A DNA stretch of 64,000 nt from Nannochloropsis oceanica (GCA_004519485.1 CP038106.1:755501-819500); one strand, 5' to 3'; positions 22,935 through 34,948 are shown, numbered from the stretch's first letter. Numbers and translations: made by a program. The notes: generated by a model not told the origin, from the sequence alone.

Positions 22935-24143
22935 ATGGGACCACTATCACGAGCCATAGAGCTGTCCATCCGAGCTTTTGCCTGTTTTCTACTGCTCGCT
23001 GTCGTCGCAGCTGTTGGAGTCTCAAAAACCACCCTACCTGGCTTTGCACCGGCTTCAACCTCCCTCGCGGCACCACTGGTCGCAACAACCAGAACCCGCA
23101 GCATATCGTCGACAGTGACAGCGTCCTCGTGGTTTGGTGGTGATGGGACCAACCGCAAGGACCCTCAGGTGTTGGTTCGGCAAGGTAATAAACAAGTTTA
23201 TGATTAAAATACTGAATGAAAAGCGGCAGGATAGGGGCCTCTTTTGCGGATGTGAACACGGTCCTGGCCCGCACAAATTCAATAAATTGGATAAGGATAT
23301 GCTATGGGGATATATATTTAGGTTAGCCCTCTATATTCCAGCGATTTGTGGCAAGCTTTTTCCTTTGTACAACAATAATAACTTGTCATATTTCCATTCT
23401 AACTCTCACTCCCTCTATCCTCTCTTCCCCCCCAAGGCATGGACGTCTTCCGGCAAGGCGACGTGCAAGGCTCGATCAAGTACTTCGACAAGGCTCTTGC
23501 TATTGGTGGAGCCGTGATTGAACCCTATTTATGGCAGCGGGGCCTGTCGCTGTACTACGCCGGCAAATATAAGGAGGGGGCTGATCAATTTCGTGGGTAA
23601 CTTTCTCTTCGTGGAATCGTGTGTGAGGATGTGCGCGGGCTTGCGGGATGACTGCTACGACTCACGCGGCGCCTGAGAGGAAGTTTTCTTCCTTTCCCTT
23701 ACGATCATTTGTTTTCTCCCCAGCTTTTATCTCTCACTGCCACCATCGCACACTCAACAGGCAAGGATGTGGCCGTAAATCCCGCTGATACTGAAGAGTC
23801 AATTTGGGCCTTCCTCTGCGAAGCTCAACTTGACGGTTTCGAGAAGGCACGCAAACAAATGCTGGTCGTTCAGACTGACCCTCGTCCTTACATGCGTCGG
23901 GCGTATGAGCTGTTCCGTGGGAAATGCACTGAAGAGGACCTAGCTAAGGAAGGAGCGACACCTGCGTCGCCCGCTGCGTTTTATGCCTTGTTGTATCTGG
24001 GGTTATACGCTGAGGCAAAGGGGGAGGGGGATAAGGCACGAAACTATATTCAAGCAAGCGTGGCGACGCCATATGGGAAGGCGGGGCGGGATTACATGAC
24101 AAGTTTGGCAAGGGTACATCTGTCAGTTCGAGGATGGGTATGA
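22935..24143 (+). CDS. plastid-targeted TPR-like protein
   Basis: Exons 22935-23184, 23437-23592 and 23761-24143 give 262 residues. The N-terminus has a hydrophobic signal segment (FACFLLLAVVAAVG) followed by a Ser/Thr/Ala/Arg-rich region containing LPGFAPAST, consistent with a bipartite plastid signal. The mature part holds a TPR-like helix pair (GDVQGSIKYFDKALAIGG; PYLWQRGLSLYYAGKYKEGA). It continues FRKDVAVNPADTEESIWAFL, which matches conserved, uncharacterised plastid/cyanobacterial TPR-type proteins as I recall them. The second intron is placed with a GTGGGT donor because only that keeps this conserved block continuous. The molecular role is unknown. The gene faces the 72-aa minus-strand gene. 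Confidence 0.65.
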
Positions 24144-24407
24144 TTGCTCTGAGCTTATCAGTGGCAGGGTAAATCGATAAAGAACATAGAATAGATGGTA
24201 CAAGTGTTGTGGTGTTTTACATCGATGAGTACATTTCTTCTTTTTTTGTGGGCTCAGACTCTTTTATTGTGCTCTGCTTTTCTTACATCTCTCAGTTGGT
24301 CGAAGAAAAGCAGCAGCATCACACTTTCAGTCTTCTCTTATCTCTTTACTCCAGCAACGCAATCTGCACTTGTATCATACCGATAGATGGATCCTTTCCC
24401 CGCCTAT

Positions 24408-24626
24408 CTACTTCCCAGCCGGTGGTTGCGACGACTGCTGACCCGCCGCGCACGCCCCTGAGCCGCCTTTCCCCTTCGACACGTCTTCAGCTGCTTCTTT
24501 TAAAGGCTCTCCAAATATGTACACACCCGTGGCAACACCCAACACCACTGCAAATATGTTCATGTAATTAGTCTCGGAGCGCGGTCGGAAGCCCCGCAGA
24601 GTTTGTCGACCAAATCCCAAAAACAT
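24408..24626 (-). CDS. small single-span membrane protein, unknown
   Basis: This 72-residue protein is not recognised with certainty. The N-terminus is Arg-rich (FGRQTLRGFRPRSE), followed by one hydrophobic span (MNIFAVVLGVATGVYIFGEP) and a charged then Gly/Ser/Gln-rich tail. That plan, short with a basic N-terminus and one span, is typical of small mitochondrial inner-membrane or respiratory assembly proteins, but the assignment is inference only. Its coding character rests on the sharp membrane segment and on its position in a gap between two solid genes. It could be spurious. Confidence 0.5.
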   Translation of the reverse strand: MFLGFGRQTLRGFRPRSETNYMNIFAVVLGVATGVYIFGEPLKEAAEDVSKGKGGSGACAAGQQSSQPPAGK

Positions 24627-25102
24627 GGCCTATGCTGAGTGAGGAGGTAGCCTGATAGATCAAAGAACGCGGAGGGTAGCTGCAGGAGCGGCAGCACCTG
24701 GGGGTGGCGTAGTATTGGGAAGGTAAGATGAGCAACGTTTTCGCGAGTATGCTGTTAACTCGTCAGCAAGCATGGTGTGGCATGTGTGTACATGGCAAAA
24801 GACGACGGCGTTGTCGGAGAGCCGTTAAATGTTGTCAGGCGGTCCAAAAGGGAGATCGGATAACTCGATTTACAAAGCAAAGCATAATGAAAGGGTGCTT
24901 GACTCCCAAAACCAGACGTTCTCAGCAGCAAAAATGAGTCCTATGTACCAGAACCGCTACTTGTACTTGTACTTGCTACTTCGAGTGGGAAAACCTCCCC
25001 ATTCTCTCTCGTAGAGAAGAAAGGAATGAAAGAACACAAAAACGAACACGTGTGTCATGACATTTCATTTATCTTTATCTTCCTTCTTGCTTATTTCCAC
25101 CC
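24627..25102. other. intergenic region, small protein / PSMB5
   Basis: This 476-base spacer lies between two minus-strand genes. It holds a short TACTTG repeat (about 24956-24978). No coding signal is seen. Confidence 0.4.
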
Positions 25103-26496
25103 TTACTTGACCCCAATTTCTTTCCTTGTCCCACCTACGTCCCCTGTCCTTAATGGTGGTACCGACAAAAATCCTCCATCCACGCGGGCAATTCGCCGCC
25201 AGCCCGACGCCTGCACCAGGTAGACATTGACAAACCCGCCCGAAAACGCGTCTCGGTACGTCGCGTGGCGAATTGCGCGTAACCCCAATTCCTTTGCTTC
25301 CTCCACGGACATTTCCGGCCGGTAACCCGCGTCTAGGATGCTGTATGCGTAGGTGCTACCTGAGCCGACGGCAAAGAGTTTTCCTTTGCTTCGGGTACCG
25401 TCGTTGTCGACGTAATAAATGCTGAAACCCTCTTGTGAATCATGGCCTAGTACCATGGTGCCCATTGAGAGTTTGCCCAGGAACCTGAGATTTGATAAGA
25501 AAGCGGTAGATGGAAGGGTGGCAAATATGATGTATAGGGAACTGAAAAAGTAGCCTCGCCGCGCTTTAACATGCATCACACGTCACACGAATGCGTTTCT
25601 TTCTTGTTGGCTCGCGAGAGCTGATTAAAGAATACAGGTAGAAAATGGCTATCAACCACAAGAGAAAGGGAGCGTTTCTTCCCCTTGCCCATCCCCACCC
25701 CTCCCTTCTCCTTGCGACACCCACTTTCCTCGTACCTCGCAATGTTGTTGGCCAACAGCTTCGATGCCCGCCTCACCGTTAATTGCTGTCCTTCATTTTC
25801 TATCTCGTACAATCGTGCCTGGAGAGCAGAGGGGGGAAGCAAGCAAAAAGATTAAGCGAGAAGTCTTGCAGACCCAGCGCCGAGAAACTAAGTGGTCGAG
25901 ATGAATACCAGGGCCACACATTGTTACCTGCATCGCCAAATGCCGAATCCAGAACGCACAATCCGCTGCCCCGCCTGCCATGGTTGCCAAAATATGCTGA
26001 CTGACGGGCAGCACCTTTTCCGTGGCGCTCGAGCCAATGTAGCTCCCTGAAATGTCGGGATGGGAGGGATCCGTTGAGAAGACGTCGCTGATAGCCCGGT
26101 CGATTATCAATTATCCTTACCCATGCTTGCCCTGGAATCCACAGCCACCAAAATTCCGTGATCGAAGACAAAAGCGCACGTGGTGGTGCCATGAAATACG
26201 TGGTCGTCCAGCAACTTCGAGCGGGCTATATGCGTCTCACCAACCTGCTGTTCCTGATAAGATGACAATGCGACATGCAAGGACGAGCGTACACCCATGC
26301 CAGCTTTGTCCGTTCCAAAAGGATGCGCGCTAGTAGGCGTTGGAAAGAGGAATAGGAGGGTAATAGTCATGAGTGCTCCTGCTCCTGCTACTCCGCGGCC
26401 TTTTCTTCTTCTGCTGCTGGTGCTGCTGCTGCTGCTGCTCCTTGTACTACTTTTGATGCAGGTGTGTTGTGATGTTGCACCCGTTGTCGAGGGCAT
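25103..26496 (-). CDS. PSMB5: 20S proteasome subunit beta-5 (chymotrypsin-like)
   Basis: Catalytic subunit of the 20S proteasome. Exons on the minus strand: 26121-26496, 25928-26046, 25736-25818, 25103-25484, giving 319 residues. The propeptide ends at HG before Thr104, the mature Thr1 (HGTTTCAFVFDHGILVAVDS). In mature numbering the catalytic Asp17 (AVDS) and Lys33 (SSATEKV) are present. AGGAADCAFWIRHLAMQARL, SMGTMVLG and AVGSGSTYAYSILDAGYRP are classic beta-5. The upstream 103 residues are longer than usual and include a hydrophobic segment (MTITLLFLFPTPTSAHP), so an inner ATG may be the real start. A C-terminal extension follows the DGGF region. Confidence 0.94.
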
Positions 26497-26785
26497 GATT
26501 TGCCTTATATCAAGATAGACTTCCCTGATTTGTAGCAGTTGAGTGATGGGTTTGGGTTTGGGTTAGTCCTGCGCAATTAGGTGATGGAGCATAATCAGTG
26601 CCATACTGGAAAGGATTACAGACAGCCATGTCACCACCTCTGAGATCTCACACCACAATCACATTGACGCAATTCACAGAAAGGGATGGCATGACCTGAA
26701 ACTTAAGCTGTCCCTGCACGCAGGTATCCAATAGGCCCGAGGTCGGCATCTTTCCTCAACGATTCATACGGGTCCCGGGGCCATC

Positions 26786-28944
26786 ATGGATCAGCCATCC
26801 GCAGCAGAGGCCGCAGTAGAAAATACCGTCTCATCAACCACACAGCAGGCGAAAGGCATCTTGGAACATGTACCCCTCTCTGCAGCAGCACCGGACGCAT
26901 CATCCCTATCTTCCCCGCCTTCGATGCTTGACCCACGAGAAGACGCAGATCTAGGACATTGCCAATGCCAGTCGCAATTCACATTACTTTCCTCCACTGA
27001 AGCAGTATCATCGTCACCCTCAGATTCCTCCTCATATGCTTCCCGCCGTCCTCGCCTCGAAGCCCACGAGCAAGTCCTGCGGCTCCGGGCCTGTGAAATC
27101 GCGGCAGTGGCAGGCTTCCATCCATTCAAAGACCTACTAGAGCTTTTAGAGGAGCACATCTATCAAGATCTCCCTCAATTACAAGGGGAAGACTATGCGG
27201 TGTGTGACCTGGTCCTTATCAGCAAGGAACAAGAGTTCGAGCACCTTGCTCACCAAGCAGGTCCCCAGGCGGCCGCGGCACTACGTAAGATCCATGCGGG
27301 AAGCATGTCGGCCACAGTGCAAACCACAAGGGACGTGGATCAAATTAAGATGGACATGGGAAAAGCTCTGAGACTGGCTGCGGCGGGAGGGAGGGTGGCC
27401 GAGGCTGGTATTACTGTGTTGCGGAATCATTTGACCCACATGTTGTCGACGGCGTTTGGGAAGCGGCATGAGGATTCGGCGATTGAATTGTATGAGAGCC
27501 GGCATGGTGTAAAGGTGCATAGTCAGAATGAGAGGATGTTGACTTGGTGGTTTCCTCAGGACCCAGGTGGCGTGTCATTGGAAACTCCCCCCCCATTAGA
27601 TATCAAGCGTTTGCGGGAACGGCGGGAAGTGCGCGAAGGAGCAGCCGCAGCAGCAAAAGTAGGAGGAGGAAAAGAAGGAGGAGGATCGGGATTAGGAGAG
27701 GGAGGAGGAGCTGAGGTAGAGTATAGCGTTGTGGCTGTGGGGGATCAAGATTCTTCTGCCAAAGTCCAGCCATCACCGAAAGCAATGTCGTCTTCGAAGT
27801 CGTCATTTCTCTCCTCTTCCGAACAGCACAAGCAGCACGATCATCATCCCCGCTCAACCTCCCGCGCGACAATCCGGGGCCCCGATGCTTGGTTTCGTGT
27901 GTGTGGAGTGGTGGATGGTCTGACTGAAACCCTGGACGCCAGCCACGACGATCCAAATGCGTGGCAAATGCGGACAACAGTAGTAGAGGTACGTGAAATG
28001 GATGGCATTTGATTGAATGGTGGTATGATCAGAGGCAGGGGACAAATTCACCTTGCTCCATGGGTGATGTAATCCTCCTTGCTTAACTTCCATCTCACTC
28101 ACACACATACACACGCATGCACACACAGATGAAGAACCGTGTGGCCGTGCGGAATGTGCGCGACCCGCCCCCTTTTCACGACACCCTGCAATTGGTGACG
28201 TACATGCTAATGGTAGATGGGGCGAATGGAGGGGGAGGGACGACATGGGGGGATTTGGTGCAGGTAGTGCGTGGAAGAGGAAAAGGCGGAGGAGAAGGAG
28301 AGTTAGAAGAAAACGAAGACGAAGGAGAAGAAGAAGACGGAGGAGGAGGAGGGTTTGGTGTTTCCAGGATGACGACAACGCGGGTTGCTTTAGACGAAGA
28401 GCAGCTGCAACATGGCCCGTTATTTTTCGCGCATGTTGTGCCACGGTTGTATGCCTACACCAATTTTGTGTACTCGTTGCGGCATGATGCGGGTGCCCGA
28501 CGAAAATTCTTGTTGGCCGATGAAGAAGAGAAGTGGGAATGGGTGGTAAAGCATCTGGACTTCTGGCCTCGGAAGCGGCCACAGTTTAATTACGGCCACA
28601 GTGGGGGTGGTGATGATGGTAGTACCAGTGGACGACTGTGGCAGCAACTGAGGGGAGATAAACGTAGACAGAACAAAAAGAAGACCAAGAAGATGCAGGC
28701 CGCACGCGGGGAGAGCAGCAGCAGCGGCCATCTGGGAGTGCTTCATGAGCAGAAGCAGTCGCAATCACAGCCGCAGAGGAAGAGACAGCGGGCGAATTTG
28801 CATGGGCACTACGAATTGCGAAGCCAACAGAGCATGGTCACGCGAAGCACGAAGCGCAAATCCAATTCACCGATGCCGGGAGGGGGAGAAAGGGGAGGAC
28901 GAGGACGAGGGCGAGGACGAGGAGGGGATTCGCTGTTAGTTTGA
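26786..28944 (+). CDS. predicted PD-(D/E)XK nuclease, lambda-exonuclease/YqaJ-like
   Basis: Two exons, 26786-27988 and 28129-28944 (donor GTACGT), give 672 residues. The motif order matches the lambda-exonuclease/YqaJ/Cas4 branch of PD-(D/E)XK enzymes. Motif I is RACEIAAVAGFHPFKDLLEL (Glu104); the core Asp is CGVVDGL (Asp377); motif III is VVEMKNR (Glu401-x-Lys403); motif IV is HDTLQLVTYMLM (Gln422, Tyr426). The intron falls between Glu401 and Met402, and joining the exons restores E-x-K. Low-complexity Gly/Ser and Glu/Gly blocks interrupt the domain, and the tail is basic with Arg-Gly repeats, suited to nucleic acid binding. The substrate is unknown. No family-level eukaryotic name is recognised. 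Confidence 0.6.
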
Positions 28945-29658
28945 ATGACCCGACGAAGTAATTGTGGGCGGATAAAAGGCATTGATGTGTGGGACGGGGA
29001 AGCGAGCCAGAGCAAGGTGGCTCCCAGAAGCAAGGACCTGCATAGAGCAAGACAGGGGACTGTGAGAGCAAATTACTGAATCGCAAAAGATTGGGAACCA
29101 TGTCGAAGCGGACGGACGACGTCGTGTTTTCGAAAACGCTGAAGACCGGGGGGGGGAGTGGGGGAGTATGTAGCATATACGCAGACATATCGAAATCAAG
29201 AGCATGTAGACTGTAACTGTTTGTACACTTGCCATGAAAATGCCTCGTAAACTAGAAAGTAGAAAGTTAAGAAAGCCTGATGACGTACGTACCCCCACTC
29301 AAACGGCCATTGCTTGCTTCCTTCGATCTGTTGACATGCACTATGAGCCTGCGTCTGTCAGGGAATCGTGTGCACGCAACTACCGTCAATCAACCTCTTT
29401 AACAGCCACTCTTCAATTTAACCCCTTTGATCCACTACTCACTTCAAATTCCAACACAAGGTCCGCGTCCCATCTTGCTTGACCGCGGGGCTCTCCCCGA
29501 GTCACTCTCGCGTCCCTCTACGACCCCCCACTGCTTGGCCCCCCCCACGGGTCACCGTCGCCTCCATTTCCAGTCCGTCACTGCTTACCCACGGAAATCC
29601 ATTTAAGCCACCACTGTGTCCCCCTACGACCCGCCACCTCTGCCTTTGATCCGTCAAG
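28945..29658. other. intergenic region nuclease-like / NagB-LmbE
   Basis: This 714-base gap lies between two plus-strand genes. Near its right end (29512-29632) a loosely repeated motif of CCC(C)TCTACGACCC and CCACTG-type blocks precedes the start codon; function unknown. No gene is seen. Confidence 0.4.
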
Positions 29659-32243
29659 ATGCAAGACCGGCATTCTTCCCTAACGTCGGTGGAGCGTGCA
29701 TTTGTCCGCGACAGCAAGCGGCAAGAAAAATATGCCAGTGAGCGCATCCCGGGCGTTGTGGAAGTGGCCAATGTGGGAGCTTTGGGAAAGCTTGTCTGCC
29801 TTCGATTCCTTGAGTGGGTCGCGGCCAATCCGGAGGGCGTAGTTTCTCTGCCCACGGGCCGCACGCCCGAGATGTTCATTGCCTACCTCAAGCACTTCCG
29901 TCAGCATTGGGATGAGCCGAAGACGCAGGCAGAGCTGAAGCACTATGGGCTGGGGAACCTGCAATGCTTTCCCGAGACGTCTCGACTCAAATTTGTGCAG
30001 CTCGATGAGTTTTTTCCCATGCACCCGGACCATAAAACCGCCTTTACGCGCTACGTCCGCACGCTGTACTTTCCACTGTTGGACTTGCAGCCTGAGAACA
30101 TCTTAACTATGGATTTTGTTGCTGCCGGTGTCCTACCTGGTGACCACCAAGCGTGCGCGTCTTTATTTGAAAAGGGGATAGCCGACTTGAATATGCTGCA
30201 GGAGAAGGATCCGCAACACCACAACGACGTAGAATCTAAATGTATGGATGGCACAAGGAACAATCACACAAACGGGCGAATTCCGGAGTGCGCCGCGGAG
30301 GACACCACTGGCAAAAGCCACCACCAGATTCGCGCCGCCCAGTGGGCCGTGTTACAAAAGGCTCAACGTTTCGCAGAGGCATATGAGGCGAAGATCAAGG
30401 CATGGGGCGGTATTGGCTTTTGGTTGGGGGGCATCGGTCCGGACGGTCACATTGCTTTCAATATGCCTGGCTCGTCCCACGATAGCCCGACGCGACTCGT
30501 TGTTCTCAATTACCCAACGGCGGCTGCTGCTTCCGGGGATCTTGGTGGTATCGAGCTCGCACGTAACAAAGCCGCCTTGACGATTGGTCTTGGCACCATT
30601 ACTCACAAGAAGGATGCCACTCTAATCGTCATGGCCGCAGGGGAAGGGAAGGCTCGTGTGGTCGCCGCTGCTATCGAGCAGCTCCCTTCCATCGACTTCC
30701 CCGCTACGTGTCTTCAGTCCGTGCCTGGTGCGCGGTTCTACGTCTCCCAAGGGGCAGCTTGCATGCTCGATGAACGACGTACCGATACATTGCACCGCAA
30801 AATTGTCGACAAATCTCTGACGGAGGCGGATTCAGATTCTACTCTAGTGGACTTAGCCTTGCGATTGAACAAACGCCTCGTCGAACTCACGGAGGAGGAC
30901 GTTGCAGACGACCCGCGTGCCGCGCTGTTGGTGGACTCTCCGGCAGGAAAGCGAAAGCGGACTTCGCTCCAGGCATTAGTGGAAGGAACGGTTCGTCGTC
31001 TACAGGAGAGGGTATCCCGAGGACAGGTCTTGGCCGAGGGCAAAAAGATTCTTCACACCGCGCCGCATCACGATGATATCATGTTGTCCTACCATGCTGC
31101 TCTCCCTGACTTGATGACAACCAATACCCACCGATTCACATACTTGACCTCGGGCTTTCATTCTGTCAGTAACGAGTATATGCTCTCCATTCTCCAACGC
31201 GTGCACGAAGACGCATCCTTCCTTCCAACTCATGCCAAGCTCATTTTTGAGACTCCCTACGCTCAAGTCATGGATGCCTTTGTCACGGCCCACCGGCGCC
31301 AGGACACGGCCAAAGAAAGTGAGCTCGAGTCAGTGTTGTGCTTGCGGCAGATGAGTTTAATTTGGAAGAAGAAGAGCGTTGTGGGCTTGCAAAAGGAGGT
31401 TAGTGGGTTGGTGGATTTTTTCACAAGCCAGCTTCCAGGGGACAAAAGTCCCGTGACAGTGCAATTGTTGAAGGGGGCGATGCGTGAGACCGAGGCGGAT
31501 CGGATGTGGGCGCTGCGGGGGGTTTTGCCTGAGCATATCATTCACTTGCGATCGGCATTTTATACGGACGATTTTTTCACGCCGTTGGTAGGTAAAGAGG
31601 GAGGGAGGGGTGTCTATTATGTTTCCCCTCTCCCTCATTTTTCTAACGTACGCATACGCAAGTACAGCCGACAATAGAGGATGATGCCGTGCCAGTGGTG
31701 AAGCTGCTGGAGGACTTCCACCCCGACATTGTGACTGTTGCTTTCGATCCGGAAGGGACAGGGCCTGATACTCATTATAAGGTGTTGCAGGTGGTATCGC
31801 AGGCCATTCGGATGTACCAAGGCCCGGAGGGTGGAGGGGAGGAAGCACATTCTACTTATCAATCAAAATTGACGGTGTGGGGATATCGCAATGTCTGGTT
31901 TCGTTTTCACATGGTGGAAGCCACGGTGATGGTCCCGGTCAATGATGCGGGGCTAGATGAGATGAACGACGCGTTTTTAACCTGTTTTTCTACCCAGAAA
32001 GCCGCTTCTTTCCCTGCGCCTGATTACGACGGGCCTTTTTCGCATTGGTCCGAGGTATCCCAGCGGGCACAACGTCAGCAGTTGGGCGTGGTTTTGGGAG
32101 AAGATTTTTTCAAAAGGCATGCGGACAGCAAAGTGAGGGAGTCGACGGGATATGTGTTTTTGAAGGAGATGAGCCGGGAGACGTTTGGTAAGACGGCGGC
32201 CCACCTGCGGGGACGAATCGAGTCGAGTAGTGAGCGGGTGTGA
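29659..32243 (+). CDS. glucosamine-6-phosphate deaminase fused to LmbE/PIG-L domain
   Basis: Exons 29659-31587 and 31668-32243 give 834 residues. The N-terminal half is a NagB domain: SLPTGRTPEMFIAYL (phosphate binding), LKFVQLDEFFPMHPDH (LDE motif), GIGFWLGGIGPDGHIAFNMPGS (HIAFN signature, with Met where Glu is common). NagB converts glucosamine-6-phosphate to fructose-6-phosphate and ammonia. The C-terminal half, from about residue 460, is LmbE/PIG-L-like deacetylase: ILHTAPHHDDIMLSYHA has the His-Asp-Asp metal motif. The same fusion is known in Bacteroidetes, where some members are called NagB-like. An insert of about 50 residues near 180-230 breaks the NagB domain. The exon join at TPL|PTIEDD restores a continuous domain. 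Confidence 0.85.
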
Positions 32244-32716
32244 AGGGAGGAATAGAGGAAGGGAAAAGGTGTGGAGGATGCCATAAATAGGAAATAGAGG
32301 AGACATATTGGATGGGAGGGATGTGGGGGAAGCGACATTGATGAGTAGGCAAGGAGGGATGGGAAGAGAAAGGAGGGGTCATATGTTATCGAAATGTAGC
32401 AAGTCATAGGTCGTCGGTACTATTGTGGTATTATGGGCTGCGATCGATCGACCGACATGGAAAGCCAATCCAATTACCTTAAAATCCAAAAGCAAGAAAG
32501 CGACGGTAACTCAATAGGGCACAAACAAATTTACAATCGAATAAACAAAAATTACACCAAAAAAAGCATCGCTGCCCCTCCCTTCCCTTGTTTGGACAAT
32601 CCAAAAGTTGAGAAATGTGCTCTATTGCTTTTCCCACGTACTTATTCTTTCTTTTCTTCGTCGTTATAGATGGTACATTGCCTTTTCACCTTCTTTCCAC
32701 CCTCCTCTTCCTCCCC
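32244..32716. other. convergent spacer NagB-LmbE / PRL1
   Basis: This 473-base spacer is purine-rich just after the NagB-LmbE stop. An A-rich stretch lies at 32455-32570. No gene is seen. Confidence 0.45.
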
Positions 32717-34279
32717 CTACCATCGCTTATGCGCCAAACACTCCTGCTTCCACCCCTCCATATCCACTGGGTGCGTCTCCTCCGTTGCCTCCGCATCCTC
32801 CTTCCAAATCTTGATCGACTTGTCCGCTTCACAAGTCAAAAATCTCGTGCCACTCATATCAAACGCCGACGCATATATCCCCGCCTCGCAATCCAAACTC
32901 CCCGGCTGGACTATCGTCTCCAATTTCTGGAAGCAATACCCAGTCTGGTAATCCCAAAACCGCAAACTTCCATTGTCCCCACATGAGACCAGCACATTAT
33001 CTTCATTCACGGCCAGAGAGTTGATCACCGCATTGTGCCCACTTAGGTTCTTCAAAAACTTTCCATCCCTCACTTGCCACTTCTTGAGGTTATCCTGTGC
33101 CCCAGACACAAAGGACAGCTCCTTCGGGTGCACCTTCAGATCACGCACGGCCTTTTTGTGATTGGTCAAGGTCGCCATACTCTTCCCCGCGATTATATCC
33201 CACAATTTAATCGTGCTATCATACGACCCCGTTATAACCTGGGGGTCCACAGAATTTGTCGCTACAACCCCTACCGTATTCGTGTGCCCCCCCAACACAT
33301 GTACCTGCATCTTTGTCCGCATATCCCACACGCGGGCCACAGAATCCCTCCCTCCCGTCACTAAAATATCAAGGGTGGGGTGCAAAGCCAAGCTATACAC
33401 ACCCGACAAATGGCCATGATAGTGACGAATCACCTTGTTCTGCTCCAAATCCCAACATTTCACCGTCTTATCCTCTGCGGCCGAGAACAAATACGGGTGC
33501 CGATTCGACACTGCCAAGGCCCTTACGGCAGAAATGTGCCCTGTCAACGTCAGTCTTAACCCTCCCTCCGCCCCTGCCGCGCACTTGGCGAGGTCCCAGA
33601 CCTTAATGGTTCGATCCGCCGAGCCCGTGACGAACCACTCATTCGCTGGATCAAAAGCTACAGCACGTACCCATCCCAAATGACCTGCCACCACTGAGTG
33701 CAGCTTCCAGGGCGCATGCCAAGTAGGCGTCGGTACCTTGGCAGGAGCACGCTTCAGTGCCAGCGCTGTCGACGCCGTACCAATACCCGCCGCCGCCGCT
33801 GCTGCTGCGCCTGGTGGAGCTTCGGCGGCAGTGCGCGTACTTGTGACCATGGTACCGCTTGTACTGCTGCCTTTGTATGCGACCAATGACCCGCCGCTTG
33901 CAGCGCGGGACCCGCCGTTGCTGCCTCGGTAATGCTGCAGCTCCCTCTCTTCCTCCTCGTGCCGCAACGAATTGAGGATGTTGAGTGTGTCAGTGGCATC
34001 TTTCTTCGACTTACCCACGCCCGCCGCCGCCGCTGCTGCACCCAGAGGACCCCCATCGACACTTGTGGCGGATGAGGCCTCGCCTTCGTGTTGAATGGGG
34101 AGTGGTGGAGCCGTGGCGGACGCGCGAGGAACGTTATATTCTTGATTGACCTTTATGGCCACTTTAAGCTTTTGCGTGGGCAAGAAGGGCGACAGGGCGC
34201 TACTGGCGGTCTCGGCGCTGTACAGGTCGCATGTCCGCTTCCTGTTGCCCAGTATCATGTCCGCCAGAGAAGACGACAT
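32717..34279 (-). CDS. PLRG1: PRL1/PLRG1 WD40 protein of the Prp19 complex
   Basis: WD40 spliceosomal protein of the Prp19/NineTeen complex, needed for pre-mRNA splicing. The single-exon product is 520 residues. The N-terminus [20 protein letters not shown] matches the family's short conserved head, followed by an Ala/Gly-rich linker. Seven WD repeats start near [20 protein letters not shown] ([48 protein letters not shown] and so on) and finish [20 protein letters not shown], as in PRL1/PLRG1. It diverges from the F-box gene. Confidence 0.94.
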   Translation of the reverse strand: MSSSLADMILGNRKRTCDLYSAETASSALSPFLPTQKLKVAIKVNQEYNVPRASATAPPLPIQHEGEASSATSVDGGPLGAAAAAAGVGKSKKDATDTLNILNSLRHEEEERELQHYRGSNGGSRAASGGSLVAYKGSSTSGTMVTSTRTAAEAPPGAAAAAAAGIGTASTALALKRAPAKVPTPTWHAPWKLHSVVAGHLGWVRAVAFDPANEWFVTGSADRTIKVWDLAKCAAGAEGGLRLTLTGHISAVRALAVSNRHPYLFSAAEDKTVKCWDLEQNKVIRHYHGHLSGVYSLALHPTLDILVTGGRDSVARVWDMRTKMQVHVLGGHTNTVGVVATNSVDPQVITGSYDSTIKLWDIIAGKSMATLTNHKKAVRDLKVHPKELSFVSGAQDNLKKWQVRDGKFLKNLSGHNAVINSLAVNEDNVLVSCGDNGSLRFWDYQTGYCFQKLETIVQPGSLDCEAGIYASAFDMSGTRFLTCEADKSIKIWKEDAEATEETHPVDMEGWKQECLAHKRW

Positions 34280-34948
34280 ATTGTCTGTGATGATGGTGGA
34301 CGAGGAAAAGGATGGGCACAGGGGTGAGGAGGCTTATGATGATGTTGCATGATGGCGGAGAGGTCTTGGTTTTGCATAAGTGTGCGGCAGCCGCACGACG
34401 GCACACATCCTGAACTGCAGGCACGAATTCTTTGGCGGTATAGGGAGACTCTGTGGTGGCAAGACGAGATGTACTCTAGCCCTATTGTATCCACAGAGAG
34501 CATGGAAGAACATGTCGCGATGGGATTACGCTGACAGGGCATGGTCATGACTGCAGCCCCCGGGAACAAACAAGCTGCCCGCCCACACTCTCATGCACGA
34601 AAGCCTTTTAATGCCTGTGTTGATAATTCTTGATTGTGTGGTGTGGCATAGTGTGTGTGATGTACGGCGTGTTCGTCTGCCTAAGAAGTCGAGCCTCTTG
34701 TCTTGCTCCGAAGTCTGAGTCGGAAGCTAAAACCGCCCAACATTTGGGACACTCCTCTCATTTGACACTCCTGGATTCACGCGTGTTGCATGTCCACATC
34801 ATCCCCACACACACTTGTCCGTGTCCACAGGTAATCGAAGCACCAGCGGATCTTCCAGGCGTCTTCGGCCGGCTCTTGCACCGCAAGGACGGCAATCAAG
34901 CTCAGATCTCGGCCCCACCGCACAGCAACAGCGCCTCTCACTTTACAA
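34280..34948. promoter_or_regulatory. divergent promoter region PRL1 / F-box gene
   Basis: This 669-base region between two start codons should hold two promoters and 5' leaders. No specific element could be assigned. Confidence 0.4.

Noticed and set aside
27854-28582. Minus-strand frame of 242 aa
   Set aside because: It runs across the intron and second exon of the nuclease-like gene and has no conserved motif.
26786-32243. Nuclease-like gene and NagB-LmbE considered as parts of one defence-type system
   Set aside because: They are separate intron-containing genes 714 bases apart with unrelated functions; adjacency in this genome does not imply co-function.
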